Source: Pseudomonas sp. S31 (GTDB taxonomy: Bacteria > Pseudomonadota > Gammaproteobacteria > Pseudomonadales > Pseudomonadaceae). Taken from it: a stretch of DNA of 64,000 nucleotides. This document shows positions 47,902 to 57,521 of the stretch, piece after piece; positions within the stretch are counted from its first letter, which is position 1, and the number at the start of each line of letters is the position of its first letter. The stretch is from positions 1-64,000 of the forward strand of contig NZ_JACVVE010000001.1 in assembly GCF_016648105.1 (NCBI RefSeq). The letters run 5' to 3'. The translations under genes and the position numbers were made by a program. The notes under the pieces are model-generated. The model searched no databases. It was not told the origin of the DNA and saw only the letters and a list, made by a program, of their open reading frames with translations.

Positions 47902-48921
47902 ATGAAATACCCATCGATCGCCCTGTGCCTGCTCGCCCTGGGCGGCTGCGCCAGCCAGGGCAGCCGCGAGATGCCGGTGCAGATCCTCACCGCGCCGTCG
48001 GCCGAGAGCCAGGCCACCGAAGTGGCCAAGCGCGAACAGGTGCTGCGCCCGCAGGACGTGCTGGAAGTTATTTTCCACATCCCCAACAGCTCTTCGGGGG
48101 TGTACCGCATCCAGTCCGGCGACACCGTCGACCTCAACTTCATGGCCGCCAGCGGCCTCAACGGCAGCCAGCTGGTGCAGCCCGACGGCACCATCACCTT
48201 GCCCAGCACCAACGCCCCGGTACGCGTCGAGGGCCTGACCACCGCCGATGCAGAGGCCGCCATCCGTGATGCCTACCGCAACAAGCGGGTGTTCCAGAAC
48301 AACCGTGACCAGGTCACCGTGCGGGTGCTCAGCCCGATGACCAGCGAAGTCCAGTTGAAGAACACCCTGACCCACCCCGGCACCGGCATGAGCCGCGACA
48401 TCACCGTAGGTAGCGATGGCCGCGCGACCTTCCCGGAAATCGGCTCGGTGCCGCTGCAAGGGATGACCGTCAACCAGCTGCGCGACTACCTCAACGAACG
48501 CTACGCCAGCCTGCCTGGGCACATGACCGTCGACGTGCTGCTCAAGTCCACCGCCGGCAACGAGATCTACGTGCTCGGCGAAGTGGGCCAACCCGGCGCC
48601 TTCCCGATCCGTCGCCCGGTCTCGGTGCTCGAGGCGCTGACCCTGGCCCGTGGCCCGACCCTCAAGGCCAAGCTCGGCTCGGTGGTGATCATGCGCCGCG
48701 AGGGCAACACCGTCCACGCAGTGAACTACAACGTCGACAAGGCCTTGGCAGGCGGTAGCCAGAACCTCGCCTACCTGCAGCCCGAAGACATGCTGTACGT
48801 GCCCAAGACCAAGCTCGCCAGCGCCGCCGAGCTGTCCCGGCAACTGGCTGACGTGGTGTTGTTCCAAGGCTGGGGCTTCAGCTTCAGCTACCGCGTCGAC
48901 GACAAAGACAGCGACAACTGA
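47902..48921 (+). CDS. wza: Outer-membrane polysaccharide export lipoprotein (Wza/OPX family)
   Basis: A 339-residue lipoprotein with lipobox LGGC at about residue 17. The Poly_export domain (VLRPQDVLEVIFHIPN...YRIQSGDTVDLNF) comes first, then SLBB-type repeats (ITVGSDGRATFPEIGSVPLQGMTVNQLRDYL; EIYVLGEVGQPGAFPI). It should form the outer-membrane exit channel. AGGAG precedes the ATG. It works with the chain-length protein encoded next. Confidence 0.93.
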   Translation: MKYPSIALCLLALGGCASQGSREMPVQILTAPSAESQATEVAKREQVLRPQDVLEVIFHIPNSSSGVYRIQSGDTVDLNFMAASGLNGSQLVQPDGTITLPSTNAPVRVEGLTTADAEAAIRDAYRNKRVFQNNRDQVTVRVLSPMTSEVQLKNTLTHPGTGMSRDITVGSDGRATFPEIGSVPLQGMTVNQLRDYLNERYASLPGHMTVDVLLKSTAGNEIYVLGEVGQPGAFPIRRPVSVLEALTLARGPTLKAKLGSVVIMRREGNTVHAVNYNVDKALAGGSQNLAYLQPEDMLYVPKTKLASAAELSRQLADVVLFQGWGFSFSYRVDDKDSDN

Positions 48922-48936
48922 CAGGGGGAGCCCGGC

Positions 48937-50511
48937 ATGATCACGCAACCGAAAGAAAACTACGTGCATGAGTTCTTCCGCATCTTCTTCGCCAACCGCC
49001 AATTGGTGAAGCGGGTGTTCCTGGTCTTCGCGGTGATCGCGGTGCTGTTGCCGTTGCTGCTCAAACAGAGCTACGACATCACCGCCGAGGTCATCGTGCA
49101 GTCCAAGAAACTCTCGCAGAGCGACACCAGCTCGGCCCTGGCCCAGGAGGCCGACCAGTTCATCCCGCCGTCGCTGGCCGACATGGAAACCGAGAGCAAC
49201 ATCCTGCGTTCGCCCACGTTGATCCGTGAAACCATCAACCAGCTGCGCAAGGAAGGCCACTACCAGACCGAACCGGGCCTGCTCCAGCGCACCCTGTTCA
49301 CGCCGCTGCACGACGCCGTGGTAGCGCCGGTCGGGCGCCTGTTCGGCAGCAAGCCGGAGGACGCCCGCGACACCGAACTGGACGCGCTCACCGAGCAGGC
49401 GATCAAGGGCCTGACGGTCGAGACCCTGCCCGGCTCGAACGTCATCTCGGTGGTGTACAGCGCCGAGGATGCCAAGCTCGGCACCCTGTTCGTCGCCCGG
49501 CTGCTGGACAACTTCCTGAAAAACCGCCAGGACCTGCAGTCCAACGAACTGCCCGAGGCGTTCTACGAGCAGAAGAAACTGCATTACCAGGCCCGCCTTG
49601 GCGACCTCGAGACCCAGCGCCTCAACCTGCTGACGGCGATCGGCTCGTCCGACCCGAAGGAAGAGATCACCTTCCGCCTCAATGCCATCAACACCGAGGA
49701 GCAAGCGCTCAACCTGCAACGTGATCGCCAGCTGCAGAACAGCCAGTGGCTCGATTACCTGCGGGCCAACATGGCCACCGCCAGCAAGGCCAGGATGTTG
49801 GACTACGCCTTCCCGTACACCTTCACCACCACCGTCGACAACGTGGCGTTCGAAGACCGCGAGATCAAGCAGCTCGGTGAGCAACTGACCACCCAGACGG
49901 CCCGCTACAACGCCGACCTGACCGTGTTCCAGCCAGGCTCCGAGCAAATGCTGCTGGCCCGCGAGCAGATCGCCAAGCTGCGCGGCCAGTTCCTCAAGAT
50001 CGTCGACAACCGCATCCGTGAACGCCAGCAGGACCTGGCCGTGACCCAGCAGGTGATCGAGCAGAAGACCCAACGCATCGCCGAGTACAAGGACCGCATC
50101 CACCAACTGCGCGAGACCCAGAGCAAGACCCGCCAGCTGGATACCGAGATCGAGGCGTTGCACAAGGCCTTCTCCACTTACGCCCAGCGTTACGAAGAAA
50201 GCCGTGGCCAGGGCCTGCTCGATGGCAGCCAGTCCAACGCGCGAATCCTCAGCGCACCGTACGAACCGACCGCCGCAGCGTTTCCCAAACCTGGCCTGAT
50301 CATTCCGTTCGGTTTGTTGACCGGCCTGCTGCTGGCGATCGCCATCGTCTACGTGCGTGAGTTCTTCGACCACCGCTTCAAGCACCCGGCGCAGCTCACT
50401 CATCAGCTCGACCTGCCAGTGCTGCTGGTGATCAACGACCAGACCCCGGCCCTGCCCAACCCGCACAAGACCTGGACCGTGCCGCGCCTGGTGCACTGGG
50501 TGCGCAATTGA
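48937..50511 (+). CDS. wzz: Polysaccharide co-polymerase (Wzz/PCP-2 type)
   Basis: A 524-residue inner-membrane protein. Transmembrane helix 1 is near residues 25-42, a long periplasmic coiled-coil region follows (about 160-420, with AINTEEQALNLQRDR and QQVIEQKTQRIAEYKDRI), and helix 2 is near 458-478 after the proline-rich PTAAAFPKPGL. It has no fused kinase domain; the kinase-like protein is encoded separately and looks inactive. It sets chain length and bridges Wzy to the Wza channel. AGGGGGAG precedes the ATG. Confidence 0.92.
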   Translation: MITQPKENYVHEFFRIFFANRQLVKRVFLVFAVIAVLLPLLLKQSYDITAEVIVQSKKLSQSDTSSALAQEADQFIPPSLADMETESNILRSPTLIRETINQLRKEGHYQTEPGLLQRTLFTPLHDAVVAPVGRLFGSKPEDARDTELDALTEQAIKGLTVETLPGSNVISVVYSAEDAKLGTLFVARLLDNFLKNRQDLQSNELPEAFYEQKKLHYQARLGDLETQRLNLLTAIGSSDPKEEITFRLNAINTEEQALNLQRDRQLQNSQWLDYLRANMATASKARMLDYAFPYTFTTTVDNVAFEDREIKQLGEQLTTQTARYNADLTVFQPGSEQMLLAREQIAKLRGQFLKIVDNRIRERQQDLAVTQQVIEQKTQRIAEYKDRIHQLRETQSKTRQLDTEIEALHKAFSTYAQRYEESRGQGLLDGSQSNARILSAPYEPTAAAFPKPGLIIPFGLLTGLLLAIAIVYVREFFDHRFKHPAQLTHQLDLPVLLVINDQTPALPNPHKTWTVPRLVHWVRN

Positions 50512-51608
50512 ACGCCGCCGTGCAGGGCTGCGCCCGGCCTATCCTGCACCTGCTGAGCAGCGGCGGGTTCTACGGCGCCGAGCGCATGTTGCTGGACCAC
50601 TGCCTGGCGACGCCCGGCCGGCATCGGGTGCTGTTTCTCGATGCTCCGGCCGAGCTGGTCACGCGGTTTCGCCAAGCAGGTGTGGACAGCCACACCTGCG
50701 CGGGCCTTGGCGAGCTGCTGGCGCACCTGCGCCGGCTGCGCGCCGAGGGCGTGCTGATCAACAGCCACAACTTCAAGGGGCTGCTGTTCGGCTGGTTGGC
50801 GGCGAGCCTGCTGCGCCTGCCGATGGTCGCCACCCAGCACGGCTTCACCCCACGCAGCCGCAAGCAACGTTTCTATACCTGGTTGAGCCTGCAGTTGTGC
50901 CGCACGCCAACCATTGGCCAGGTGGTCTGCGTGGCGGAAAGCATCGCCCGCATCCACCGCGACGCCCGGGTGCCGGCGCGCAAGCTGGAGGTCATCCCCA
51001 ATGGCCTGCCCGCCTCGGCCCAAGCTGCCGGCAAGCGCAACTGGGGCCAGCGGGGCGACCCCTGGCTGGCAGCCTACGTCGGCCGCCTGAGCCACGAGAA
51101 AGGCCCCGACCTGTTCCTCGATGCGCTGATCCCGTTGTGCCAACGCTTTCCCCAGGCCCACGCGGTGATGCTCGGCGAAGGCCCGGAACGTGAGCTGCTG
51201 CAGGCGCGCATCGATGCCGCAGGGCTCGCGGGTCGTATCACCCTGCCCGGTTTCCAGCGCGACATGCACCCGTGGATGGCGCGCCTGGACGCCCTGGTGA
51301 TCAGCTCACGTACCGAAGGCACGCCGATGATCCTGCTCGAAGCCATGCAGGATGGCGTGCCGGTGGTAGCGTTCGGCGTCGGCGGTATTCCCGACGTGAT
51401 CGAGCATGGGCGCAGCGGCTTGCTGGCCACGCCACTGGCGGTGGACGAACTCGGCGGGCACCTGCGCGCCCTGCTCGAAGACCCGGCCCAGGCCGAGGAA
51501 CTGGTGGCCAGCGCCCGCCAGACGCAACGCGAACGCTACCACCTGCCGACCCTGGCACAGCGCTGGGCCCGGGTCTACCGGGGCTCGCCAAAGGAGGTTG
51601 TCGCATGA
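50508..51608 (+). CDS. Glycosyltransferase family 4
   Basis: A 366-residue GT-B transferase with GGFYGAERMLLDH in the N-terminal domain and VGRLSHEKGPDLFLDAL, RTEGTPMILLEAMQDGVPVVAF in the nucleotide-sugar domain (the E-x7-E region). The start is unusual: a TTG overlapping the wzz stop codon (TTGA); a GTG at 50520 is an alternative. One of three glycosyltransferases that extend the repeat unit in the cytoplasm. Confidence 0.9.
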   Translation: MNAAVQGCARPILHLLSSGGFYGAERMLLDHCLATPGRHRVLFLDAPAELVTRFRQAGVDSHTCAGLGELLAHLRRLRAEGVLINSHNFKGLLFGWLAASLLRLPMVATQHGFTPRSRKQRFYTWLSLQLCRTPTIGQVVCVAESIARIHRDARVPARKLEVIPNGLPASAQAAGKRNWGQRGDPWLAAYVGRLSHEKGPDLFLDALIPLCQRFPQAHAVMLGEGPERELLQARIDAAGLAGRITLPGFQRDMHPWMARLDALVISSRTEGTPMILLEAMQDGVPVVAFGVGGIPDVIEHGRSGLLATPLAVDELGGHLRALLEDPAQAEELVASARQTQRERYHLPTLAQRWARVYRGSPKEVVA

Positions 51609-52975
51609 TCATCCCGCTGTCGCTGGTGGGCCTGGTCGGCCTGCTGTGCCTGGGGCTGCTGGCCAGCCCCTATCCGTACCTGGCACCCGCCGGGGTACTC
51701 GGCCTGGCCGGGGTCCTGGTGTTGTATCGCAAGCCAGCCTGGGGCCTGCTGGCGATCGCCACCCTGGTCCCCCTGGAAGGCCTGCTCAAGGACAACCTGT
51801 TGTCCGCGGCCAAGCTGGTGGGCATCGGCCTGGTGCTGATCCTCAGCTTGCAGCTGGCCATCCGCCAGTTGCCCAGTGAGCGTTTGCGCAGCAGCCATTG
51901 GCGGCTGCTGATCCCGTTCATGGTCCTGTACCTGCTGAGCCTGTGGACCAGCGACAACCTGCAATTGTCGGTCGGCCACCTGCGCGAACTGCTGGTGGGC
52001 CTGGTGGTGTTCGTCATCACCCTGTTGGCCGGACGCGACCTGAATCTGCCCATGCTGGCGCGGCTGGTCACCCTCAGCGTCTGCGTGATCTGCCTCTTCG
52101 CACTGTTTTCCACCCAGTACCAGGAGCAGGGCCGCGCCTCGGCAATGCTCGACCCCAATGCCTTCGCCCTGTTGGTGACCATCGCCCTGCCCATGGCCCT
52201 GTGGCTGGCGATCAAGACCCGTCCACTACCCCTGCGGCTGTTCTGGGTGGCCTGCTGCCTGCTGTTGCTCGTCGGCATGACCAAGACCGAGTCACGCTCG
52301 GGCCTGGTGGTGCTGATGATCAGCCTGGGCATCGTGCTGTACAACTACCGCGAGCAGCTGGCGCACATTCGCCCACGCCACCTGGGCTTCGCCATGCTCG
52401 GCCTGGCCATCCTCCTGCCGCTGGGAGCGGCGGTGATGCCGGCAGGCTACATCGAGCGCATCCAGACCCTGGTGCAACTCAAGAGCGGGGTCAACGCGCA
52501 CAAGGACGAATCCCTGGGCCGGCGTTCCTCCTACCTGGTGGTCGGCAAGGAGATGATCAGCCACAGCCCGGTGCTCGGCACCGGCCCCGGCACCTTCCCC
52601 CTGCATTACGCGCAAACCGGCTTTTCCAAAGCCTTCGCTGGCTTCAGCGCCAAGACCACCGACCTCTACCGGCGCGCCCACAACACCTACCTGGAAGTGT
52701 TCACCGAACTGGGCCTGCCGGCCGGGCTGCTGTTCGTCGGGATGATCGCCCTGGCCGTGCGCAACTTCTGGCACGCCCGCGCCGCCTGGCGTGCCAGCGG
52801 CGACCGCGACACCGCCGACCTGATGACCCACTTGACCATGAGCATGCTGGCCATCGGCTTGTTCCTGATGTTCCTCAGCGTTCCGGCGCACAAGTACCTG
52901 TGGCTGATGCTCGCGTTGTCGAGCGTGGTGGTGCGCCAGGCCAGTGAGCCAATGAAACGGGAGGCCGCGCGATGA
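51605..52975 (+). CDS. wzy: O-antigen-ligase-like polymerase (Wzy)
   Basis: A 456-residue membrane protein with about eleven helices and a large periplasmic loop holding GTGPGTFPLHY and AHNTYLEVFTELGL, the hallmark of the Wzy/WaaL superfamily. In this operon it should polymerise the lipid-linked repeats on the periplasmic face. Its ATG overlaps the GT4 stop codon (ATGA). Confidence 0.92.
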   Translation: MIIPLSLVGLVGLLCLGLLASPYPYLAPAGVLGLAGVLVLYRKPAWGLLAIATLVPLEGLLKDNLLSAAKLVGIGLVLILSLQLAIRQLPSERLRSSHWRLLIPFMVLYLLSLWTSDNLQLSVGHLRELLVGLVVFVITLLAGRDLNLPMLARLVTLSVCVICLFALFSTQYQEQGRASAMLDPNAFALLVTIALPMALWLAIKTRPLPLRLFWVACCLLLLVGMTKTESRSGLVVLMISLGIVLYNYREQLAHIRPRHLGFAMLGLAILLPLGAAVMPAGYIERIQTLVQLKSGVNAHKDESLGRRSSYLVVGKEMISHSPVLGTGPGTFPLHYAQTGFSKAFAGFSAKTTDLYRRAHNTYLEVFTELGLPAGLLFVGMIALAVRNFWHARAAWRASGDRDTADLMTHLTMSMLAIGLFLMFLSVPAHKYLWLMLALSSVVVRQASEPMKREAAR

Positions 52976-53937
52976 CCCTGGTCAGCATCGTCATCCCGAT
53001 GTTCAACGAGGCCCGCCACATCGGCCGCACCCTCGACGCGGCGCGCCGCGCTGCCCGCTACGCCGGGGTGGACTGCGAACTGGTGGTGGTCGACAACGGT
53101 TCCAGCGACAGTGGCCCGCAGATCGCCGTGCAGCACGGCGCCAAGCTGCTGAACCGGCCCCGGGTGGCCATCGGTGCCCTGCGCAACCACGGCGCCCAGG
53201 CCTGTACGGGCGATTGGCTGGCGTTTCTCGATGCCGATATCGAGGTCCCCGGCAACTGGCTGAGCCTGCTGCTCGACCTGCAGCGACGCGGCGAAGGCGA
53301 TGTGTTCGCCCTCGACTGCGACACGCCGCGCCAGGCGCCCTGGTTCGCCTATGCCTGGCAACGCCGTACGCTACGCGCCGGGCAGACCGTGCAGGACTGC
53401 AACTGGCTGCCCACCCCCAACCTGCTGATGCGCCGCCGCTGGTTCGAGCAGGTGGGCGGCTTCGACGAGCGCCTGCGTACCGGCGAAGACAAGGACTTCA
53501 CCCTGCGCCTGAGCGAGGCTGGTGCACGCCTGCGCGTGCTGCGCCAGCCGGTGGTGCTGCACTGGGGCTTCGAAGGCAGCTGGGGCGAATGGCTGGGCAA
53601 GGAAATGTGGCGCCAGGGCAGCCATCTGCAGTTGCTGCGCAGCCATGGCCTGAGCCTGCGCCTGCTGCGTTTCCCGCTGCTGTCGCTGGCCGTCTGGGGG
53701 CTGGACCTGCTGGCCCTGTCGGCGTTGCTCGACGGCTTCGCCCACCTGGCCTTGGCGTTCCTGCTGCTTGGCGCCCTGCCCGCCTTGGGCCTGGCGCTGC
53801 GCCAGAGCCTGAAACACCGCGACCCGCTGCTGAGCCTGCAACTGTGGGGCCTGCACTGGTTACGCCTGCACCTGGCCGGAGCGGCCTTCGTGCTCAGCCT
53901 GTTCAACCGCAACGCAAGGAGGCCCGCCCGTGGCTGA
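52972..53937 (+). CDS. Glycosyltransferase family 2
   Basis: A 321-residue GT-A transferase. It starts MTLVSIVIPMFNEARHIGRTL, has VVDNGSSD and the metal-binding FLDADIEVP, and LRTGEDKDFTLRLSEAGA as the acceptor-side base motif. The C-terminal 100 residues contain two hydrophobic segments that may tether it to the membrane. ATGA overlap with wzy. Confidence 0.91.
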   Translation: MTLVSIVIPMFNEARHIGRTLDAARRAARYAGVDCELVVVDNGSSDSGPQIAVQHGAKLLNRPRVAIGALRNHGAQACTGDWLAFLDADIEVPGNWLSLLLDLQRRGEGDVFALDCDTPRQAPWFAYAWQRRTLRAGQTVQDCNWLPTPNLLMRRRWFEQVGGFDERLRTGEDKDFTLRLSEAGARLRVLRQPVVLHWGFEGSWGEWLGKEMWRQGSHLQLLRSHGLSLRLLRFPLLSLAVWGLDLLALSALLDGFAHLALAFLLLGALPALGLALRQSLKHRDPLLSLQLWGLHWLRLHLAGAAFVLSLFNRNARRPARG

Positions 53938-55066
53938 AGTCATTTTCTGGCTGTGCCTGCTTCTACCCCTGTACGCCTGGGTCGGCTACCCGCTGCTGCT
54001 GAGCCTGGCGGCACCGTTGTTCCCCCGGCGCCGCCTTGCGCCACTACCGCCCCAGCGCGTGAGCGTGGTGATCGCCGCGCACAACGAAGAGCGCCATATC
54101 GAGCACAAGCTGCGCAGCGTGCTCGGCCAGGACTACCTGGCTGCCGAGCTGCAGGTGATCGTCGCCAGTGACGGCTCCAGCGACCGCACGGTGGAGCTGG
54201 CCCGTGGCGTGCGTGACCCGCGCGTGCAGGTGCTGGACCTGCCACGCCTGGGCAAGACCGCCGTGCTCAATACCGCCGTCAGTACCTGCCGCGGCGATAT
54301 CCTGGTGTTCACCGACGCCGACAATCAATGGGCCGGCGACACCCTCGGCCTGTTGTTGGCGCCGTTCGCCGACCCCGAGGTCGGTGGCAGCGCCGGGCAC
54401 ATGATCATCCCCAATCCGGGCAAGGGCCTGAGCCTGGGCGACAGCCTGTACCGGCACTATGAGGCCTGGCTGCGCAAGGTCGAGAACCGCACCGGTTGCA
54501 TGGTTTCTGCCGACGGTGCTCTGCTGGCCGTGCGCCATGAGCTGTACCAGGCGATTCCGCCCCAGGTCAACGACGACTTCTTCATCAGCACCTGCGCGCC
54601 GGCCGCTGGCAAACGCATCGTCTATGTGCCCGAGGCGGTGGTCATCGACCAGGGCGTCGACGAGGCCGGCAAGCAGTTTCGCCGCCGCCAACGCGTCACG
54701 GTCGGCGGCCTGCAGAGCCTGGCTGCCCGCAGCAAACTCCTCAACCCGCTGCGCCACGGCCTGTACGCCATCGCCCTGATCAGCCACAAGCTGATCCGCC
54801 GGCTGGCGCCGGTGCTGTTGCTGCCGCTGTTGCTGGCCAATCTGTGGCTGGCCGCCGAGCCCGGCCTGTATCGCGTGACCCTGGCCGCCCAGCTGCTGGG
54901 CTACGCCTTCGCCATCGCCGGCCTGCTCGACGTGCGCCACCGCCTGCCCAAGCCGTTTCGCCTGGCGGCCTTCGTCCTGGTGACCCTGGCTGGCATGTGC
55001 GTAGGGCTGTGGCAGTTCCTGCGCGGGCAGGGCTACAGCCAATGGAACCCGGACCAGAATCGATGA
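53930..55066 (+). CDS. Membrane glycosyltransferase family 2
   Basis: A 378-residue GT2 with an N-terminal helix (FWLCLLLPLYAWVGYPLLLSL), the catalytic domain (VSVVIAAHNEERHIEHKL, VASDGSSDRT, VFTDADNQW, then Q-x3-RRQR-like KQFRRRQRVTVGG) and two or three C-terminal membrane helices. This layout is close to processive GTs such as N-acetylglucosaminyltransferases, but processivity is not shown. The start is GTG, with AGGAGG at a good spacing; it overlaps the previous gene by 8 bp. Confidence 0.91.
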   Translation: MAEVIFWLCLLLPLYAWVGYPLLLSLAAPLFPRRRLAPLPPQRVSVVIAAHNEERHIEHKLRSVLGQDYLAAELQVIVASDGSSDRTVELARGVRDPRVQVLDLPRLGKTAVLNTAVSTCRGDILVFTDADNQWAGDTLGLLLAPFADPEVGGSAGHMIIPNPGKGLSLGDSLYRHYEAWLRKVENRTGCMVSADGALLAVRHELYQAIPPQVNDDFFISTCAPAAGKRIVYVPEAVVIDQGVDEAGKQFRRRQRVTVGGLQSLAARSKLLNPLRHGLYAIALISHKLIRRLAPVLLLPLLLANLWLAAEPGLYRVTLAAQLLGYAFAIAGLLDVRHRLPKPFRLAAFVLVTLAGMCVGLWQFLRGQGYSQWNPDQNR

Positions 55067-55076
55067 GCAGCCACCC

Positions 55077-56087
55077 ATGCCGATAAAGACCCGAATCAAG
55101 CAGGCCAGCGGTTGGCTTTACTTCAAGTCGCCCAAGGGCCGTGCCGAACTGCGTGGCGCCGGGGTGATCCTCATGCTGCACCGGGTGCTGGCCGACGACG
55201 CCAGCGCCGCGTTGCCCCACCGCAACGAGCTGTGTGTCGGCCCCAAGGCCTTCGAGGGCTTGCTGCGCTGGCTGCCCAGGCACTTCGACTGCGTCAGCCT
55301 GATGGACCTGCTCGATGACCACGCCAGCCCCCGCCGTGAAGGCCGACCCAAGGTGGCCCTGACCTTCGACGATGGCTGGCGCGACAACGCGCTCAACGCC
55401 TTTCCGCTGCTGCACAAGCACCAGGTGCCCGCGAGCATCTTCCTGTCCACCGACTTCATCGGCAGCCGCCAACGCTTCTGGTGGGAAAGCGTCGGCGAAA
55501 CCTTGTGGGGCAGCCATGGCGAAGCACCGCGCAAGCACCTGACCGAACAGCTGCGCAAGCTCGGCAGGCCGCTGCCGGCCGCCTACTTCATGACCGAACG
55601 CCCGCAGGCCCGCAGCCAGGCACTGGCGCATTACCTGCAAAGCCTCAAGAGCCTCAGCCAGCCGGCCCTGCAATTGCTCACCGATGCTTGCCCGGCCGAA
55701 TCCATGCCCCAGGCCATGGACTGGCAGCACGTGCAGGAACTGGAGAGCTCCGGCCTGGTCCGCTTCGGCCCTCATGGTGCCAGCCATGCCCTGCTGCCAC
55801 AGCTTGACGACCATCGTCTGGACGAGGAACTGCAACGCAGCCAAGCTGCTTTGCAGGCAGGTTGCCGCGATCCGCTGCCAGTGTACTGCTACCCCAACGG
55901 CGATCACGACGAGCGGGTGCGCGCCCGCGTCGCGGCGCATCGTTACCCGTTCGCCCTGAGCACCCGGCCTGGCATCTGCCGCGGTTATGACGACCCGCTG
56001 GCACTGCCGCGCATCGGTGTCAGCCAGCGCAACGCCAGCCGTCCCATGCTGCTGGCCTGGCGCATGAGCCGAGGAGGCCGCGCATGA
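55077..56087 (+). CDS. Polysaccharide deacetylase (CE4 family)
   Basis: A 336-residue NodB-fold enzyme. Motif 1 TFDDGW is at 96-101 and the metal-binding motif 2 HGASH at 233-237, so the site looks intact. There is no signal peptide, so it may act on lipid-linked sugars in the cytoplasm rather than on the exported polymer. About 130 residues between motifs 1 and 2 are longer than in simple chitin deacetylases. It indicates N-acetyl sugars in the repeat unit. Confidence 0.9.
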   Translation: MPIKTRIKQASGWLYFKSPKGRAELRGAGVILMLHRVLADDASAALPHRNELCVGPKAFEGLLRWLPRHFDCVSLMDLLDDHASPRREGRPKVALTFDDGWRDNALNAFPLLHKHQVPASIFLSTDFIGSRQRFWWESVGETLWGSHGEAPRKHLTEQLRKLGRPLPAAYFMTERPQARSQALAHYLQSLKSLSQPALQLLTDACPAESMPQAMDWQHVQELESSGLVRFGPHGASHALLPQLDDHRLDEELQRSQAALQAGCRDPLPVYCYPNGDHDERVRARVAAHRYPFALSTRPGICRGYDDPLALPRIGVSQRNASRPMLLAWRMSRGGRA

Positions 56088-57388
56088 GCCGCGACAGCTA
56101 CCTGCGCCATTTGCTGCTGAGCATGGGCACCAAACTGGCGATGATCGCCCTGCGCCTGCTGCGCAACGTGCTCCTGGCGCGCATCCTCGGCCCCAGCGAA
56201 CGCGGCCTGTTCGCGCTGCTCAGCACCCTGCCCGACCTGATCAGCGCCGCCACCAGCGGCGGCCTGAACAGTGCGGTCGGCTACCAGGCGGCCAAGCAGC
56301 GCGACATGGGCCTGCTGCTGACCCAGGTGCTGGTCTATGGCTGCCTGCTGGCCGCCGTGCTGACCTTGGCGTGCGTGTGGCTGGTGCGCCAGTTCGGCGC
56401 CGACCTGGAAGTGACCGTGCAACTTGGCCTGCTGGCCTGGCTGTTGCTGCTGGCAGTGCCGATGACCGTGCTCAAGAGTGGCCTGCTGACCTTGCACAAC
56501 GCCAGCGGCGGCGTCGGTGCCTTCAACGCCCTGCGCCTGAGCGAGTCGCTGGCGCCGTTGCTGTTGTTCGTCGGGCTGTTCTGGATGTGGCACGAACATG
56601 CCCTGGAAGCCGCCCTGATCAGCTGGCTGGCGGGCATCGGCCTGGTCCTGCTGCTCGGTCTCTGGTGGTTGCGTCGCCAGCACGGCCTGGGCTTGAAATG
56701 GGACCGCAGCGGCCAGCGCGAACTGCTCAGCTACAGCGCCAAGAGCCACCCGGACCTGTTGTTCCAGCAACTGATCCTGCGCTCGGACTACCTGTTCATC
56801 GGCGCCATGCTCGGCAGCACCGCACTGGGTCATTACGCCATGGCCAGCGCTGCCGCCGAACTCCTGTTGATCGTCCCCGAAGCCGTCACCACGCCCCTGA
56901 TGAAGCGCCTGCTGCAACAGGACGAAGGCATGGACAGGCTCACCCCGCTGGCGTTGCGCCTGACCGCCACGGTGATGCTCGGCGCCTGCCTGGGCATGGC
57001 ACTGATCGGCGAGTGGCTGATCGTGACCCTGTTCGGCGCGGCCTACCAACCGGCCTACCCAGCGCTGCTGGCGCTGCTGCCCGGCCTGCTCGGGCTGTGC
57101 TACGCGAGCATCCTGCGCCTCGACCTGCTGGGCAAGAACCGCCCCGGCACGGTGTCGCTGATGATGGGGGCCGGCGCTGCCCTGAACCTGCTGCTCAACG
57201 TACTGATGATCCCCGCCTGGGGCATCGTCGGCGCGGCACTGGCCTCGTCCATCGCCTACCTGGTGGTGACCGTGGCGATGCTGGTGCTGTATTGCCGGCT
57301 CAGCGGCGTGCCGCTGGGCCAGACCCTGATCATGCTGCCCAGCGACTTCACGCCGTTGCGCCAGATGCTGCAGCGCAGGCCAGCATGA
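56084..57388 (+). CDS. wzx: Oligosaccharide flippase (Wzx)
   Basis: A 434-residue MOP-superfamily transporter with 12 or more helices. It opens with the typical LGTKLAMIALRLLRNVLLARILGPSERGLFALLSTL. It should move the undecaprenyl-linked repeat to the periplasm for Wzy. ATGA overlap with the deacetylase gene. Confidence 0.93.
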   Translation: MSRDSYLRHLLLSMGTKLAMIALRLLRNVLLARILGPSERGLFALLSTLPDLISAATSGGLNSAVGYQAAKQRDMGLLLTQVLVYGCLLAAVLTLACVWLVRQFGADLEVTVQLGLLAWLLLLAVPMTVLKSGLLTLHNASGGVGAFNALRLSESLAPLLLFVGLFWMWHEHALEAALISWLAGIGLVLLLGLWWLRRQHGLGLKWDRSGQRELLSYSAKSHPDLLFQQLILRSDYLFIGAMLGSTALGHYAMASAAAELLLIVPEAVTTPLMKRLLQQDEGMDRLTPLALRLTATVMLGACLGMALIGEWLIVTLFGAAYQPAYPALLALLPGLLGLCYASILRLDLLGKNRPGTVSLMMGAGAALNLLLNVLMIPAWGIVGAALASSIAYLVVTVAMLVLYCRLSGVPLGQTLIMLPSDFTPLRQMLQRRPA

Positions 57389-57521
57389 GCATACCTTCAC
57401 CGGCCCCGGCGCACGCGCGCAAGGCCTACCGCTTACTCAACCCCCGCCAGGGCGCACGACGTTGCCCTGACATGGACCGCGTCATGAGACGCACCGCGAC
57501 CTGCCGTAAACAGGAGGCACC

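Noticed and set aside
47833..50496. Minus-strand open frame of 887 codons opposite wza and wzz
   Set aside because: It is a by-product of GC-rich third positions; the translation is low in complexity, has no domain and lies fully opposite two clear genes.
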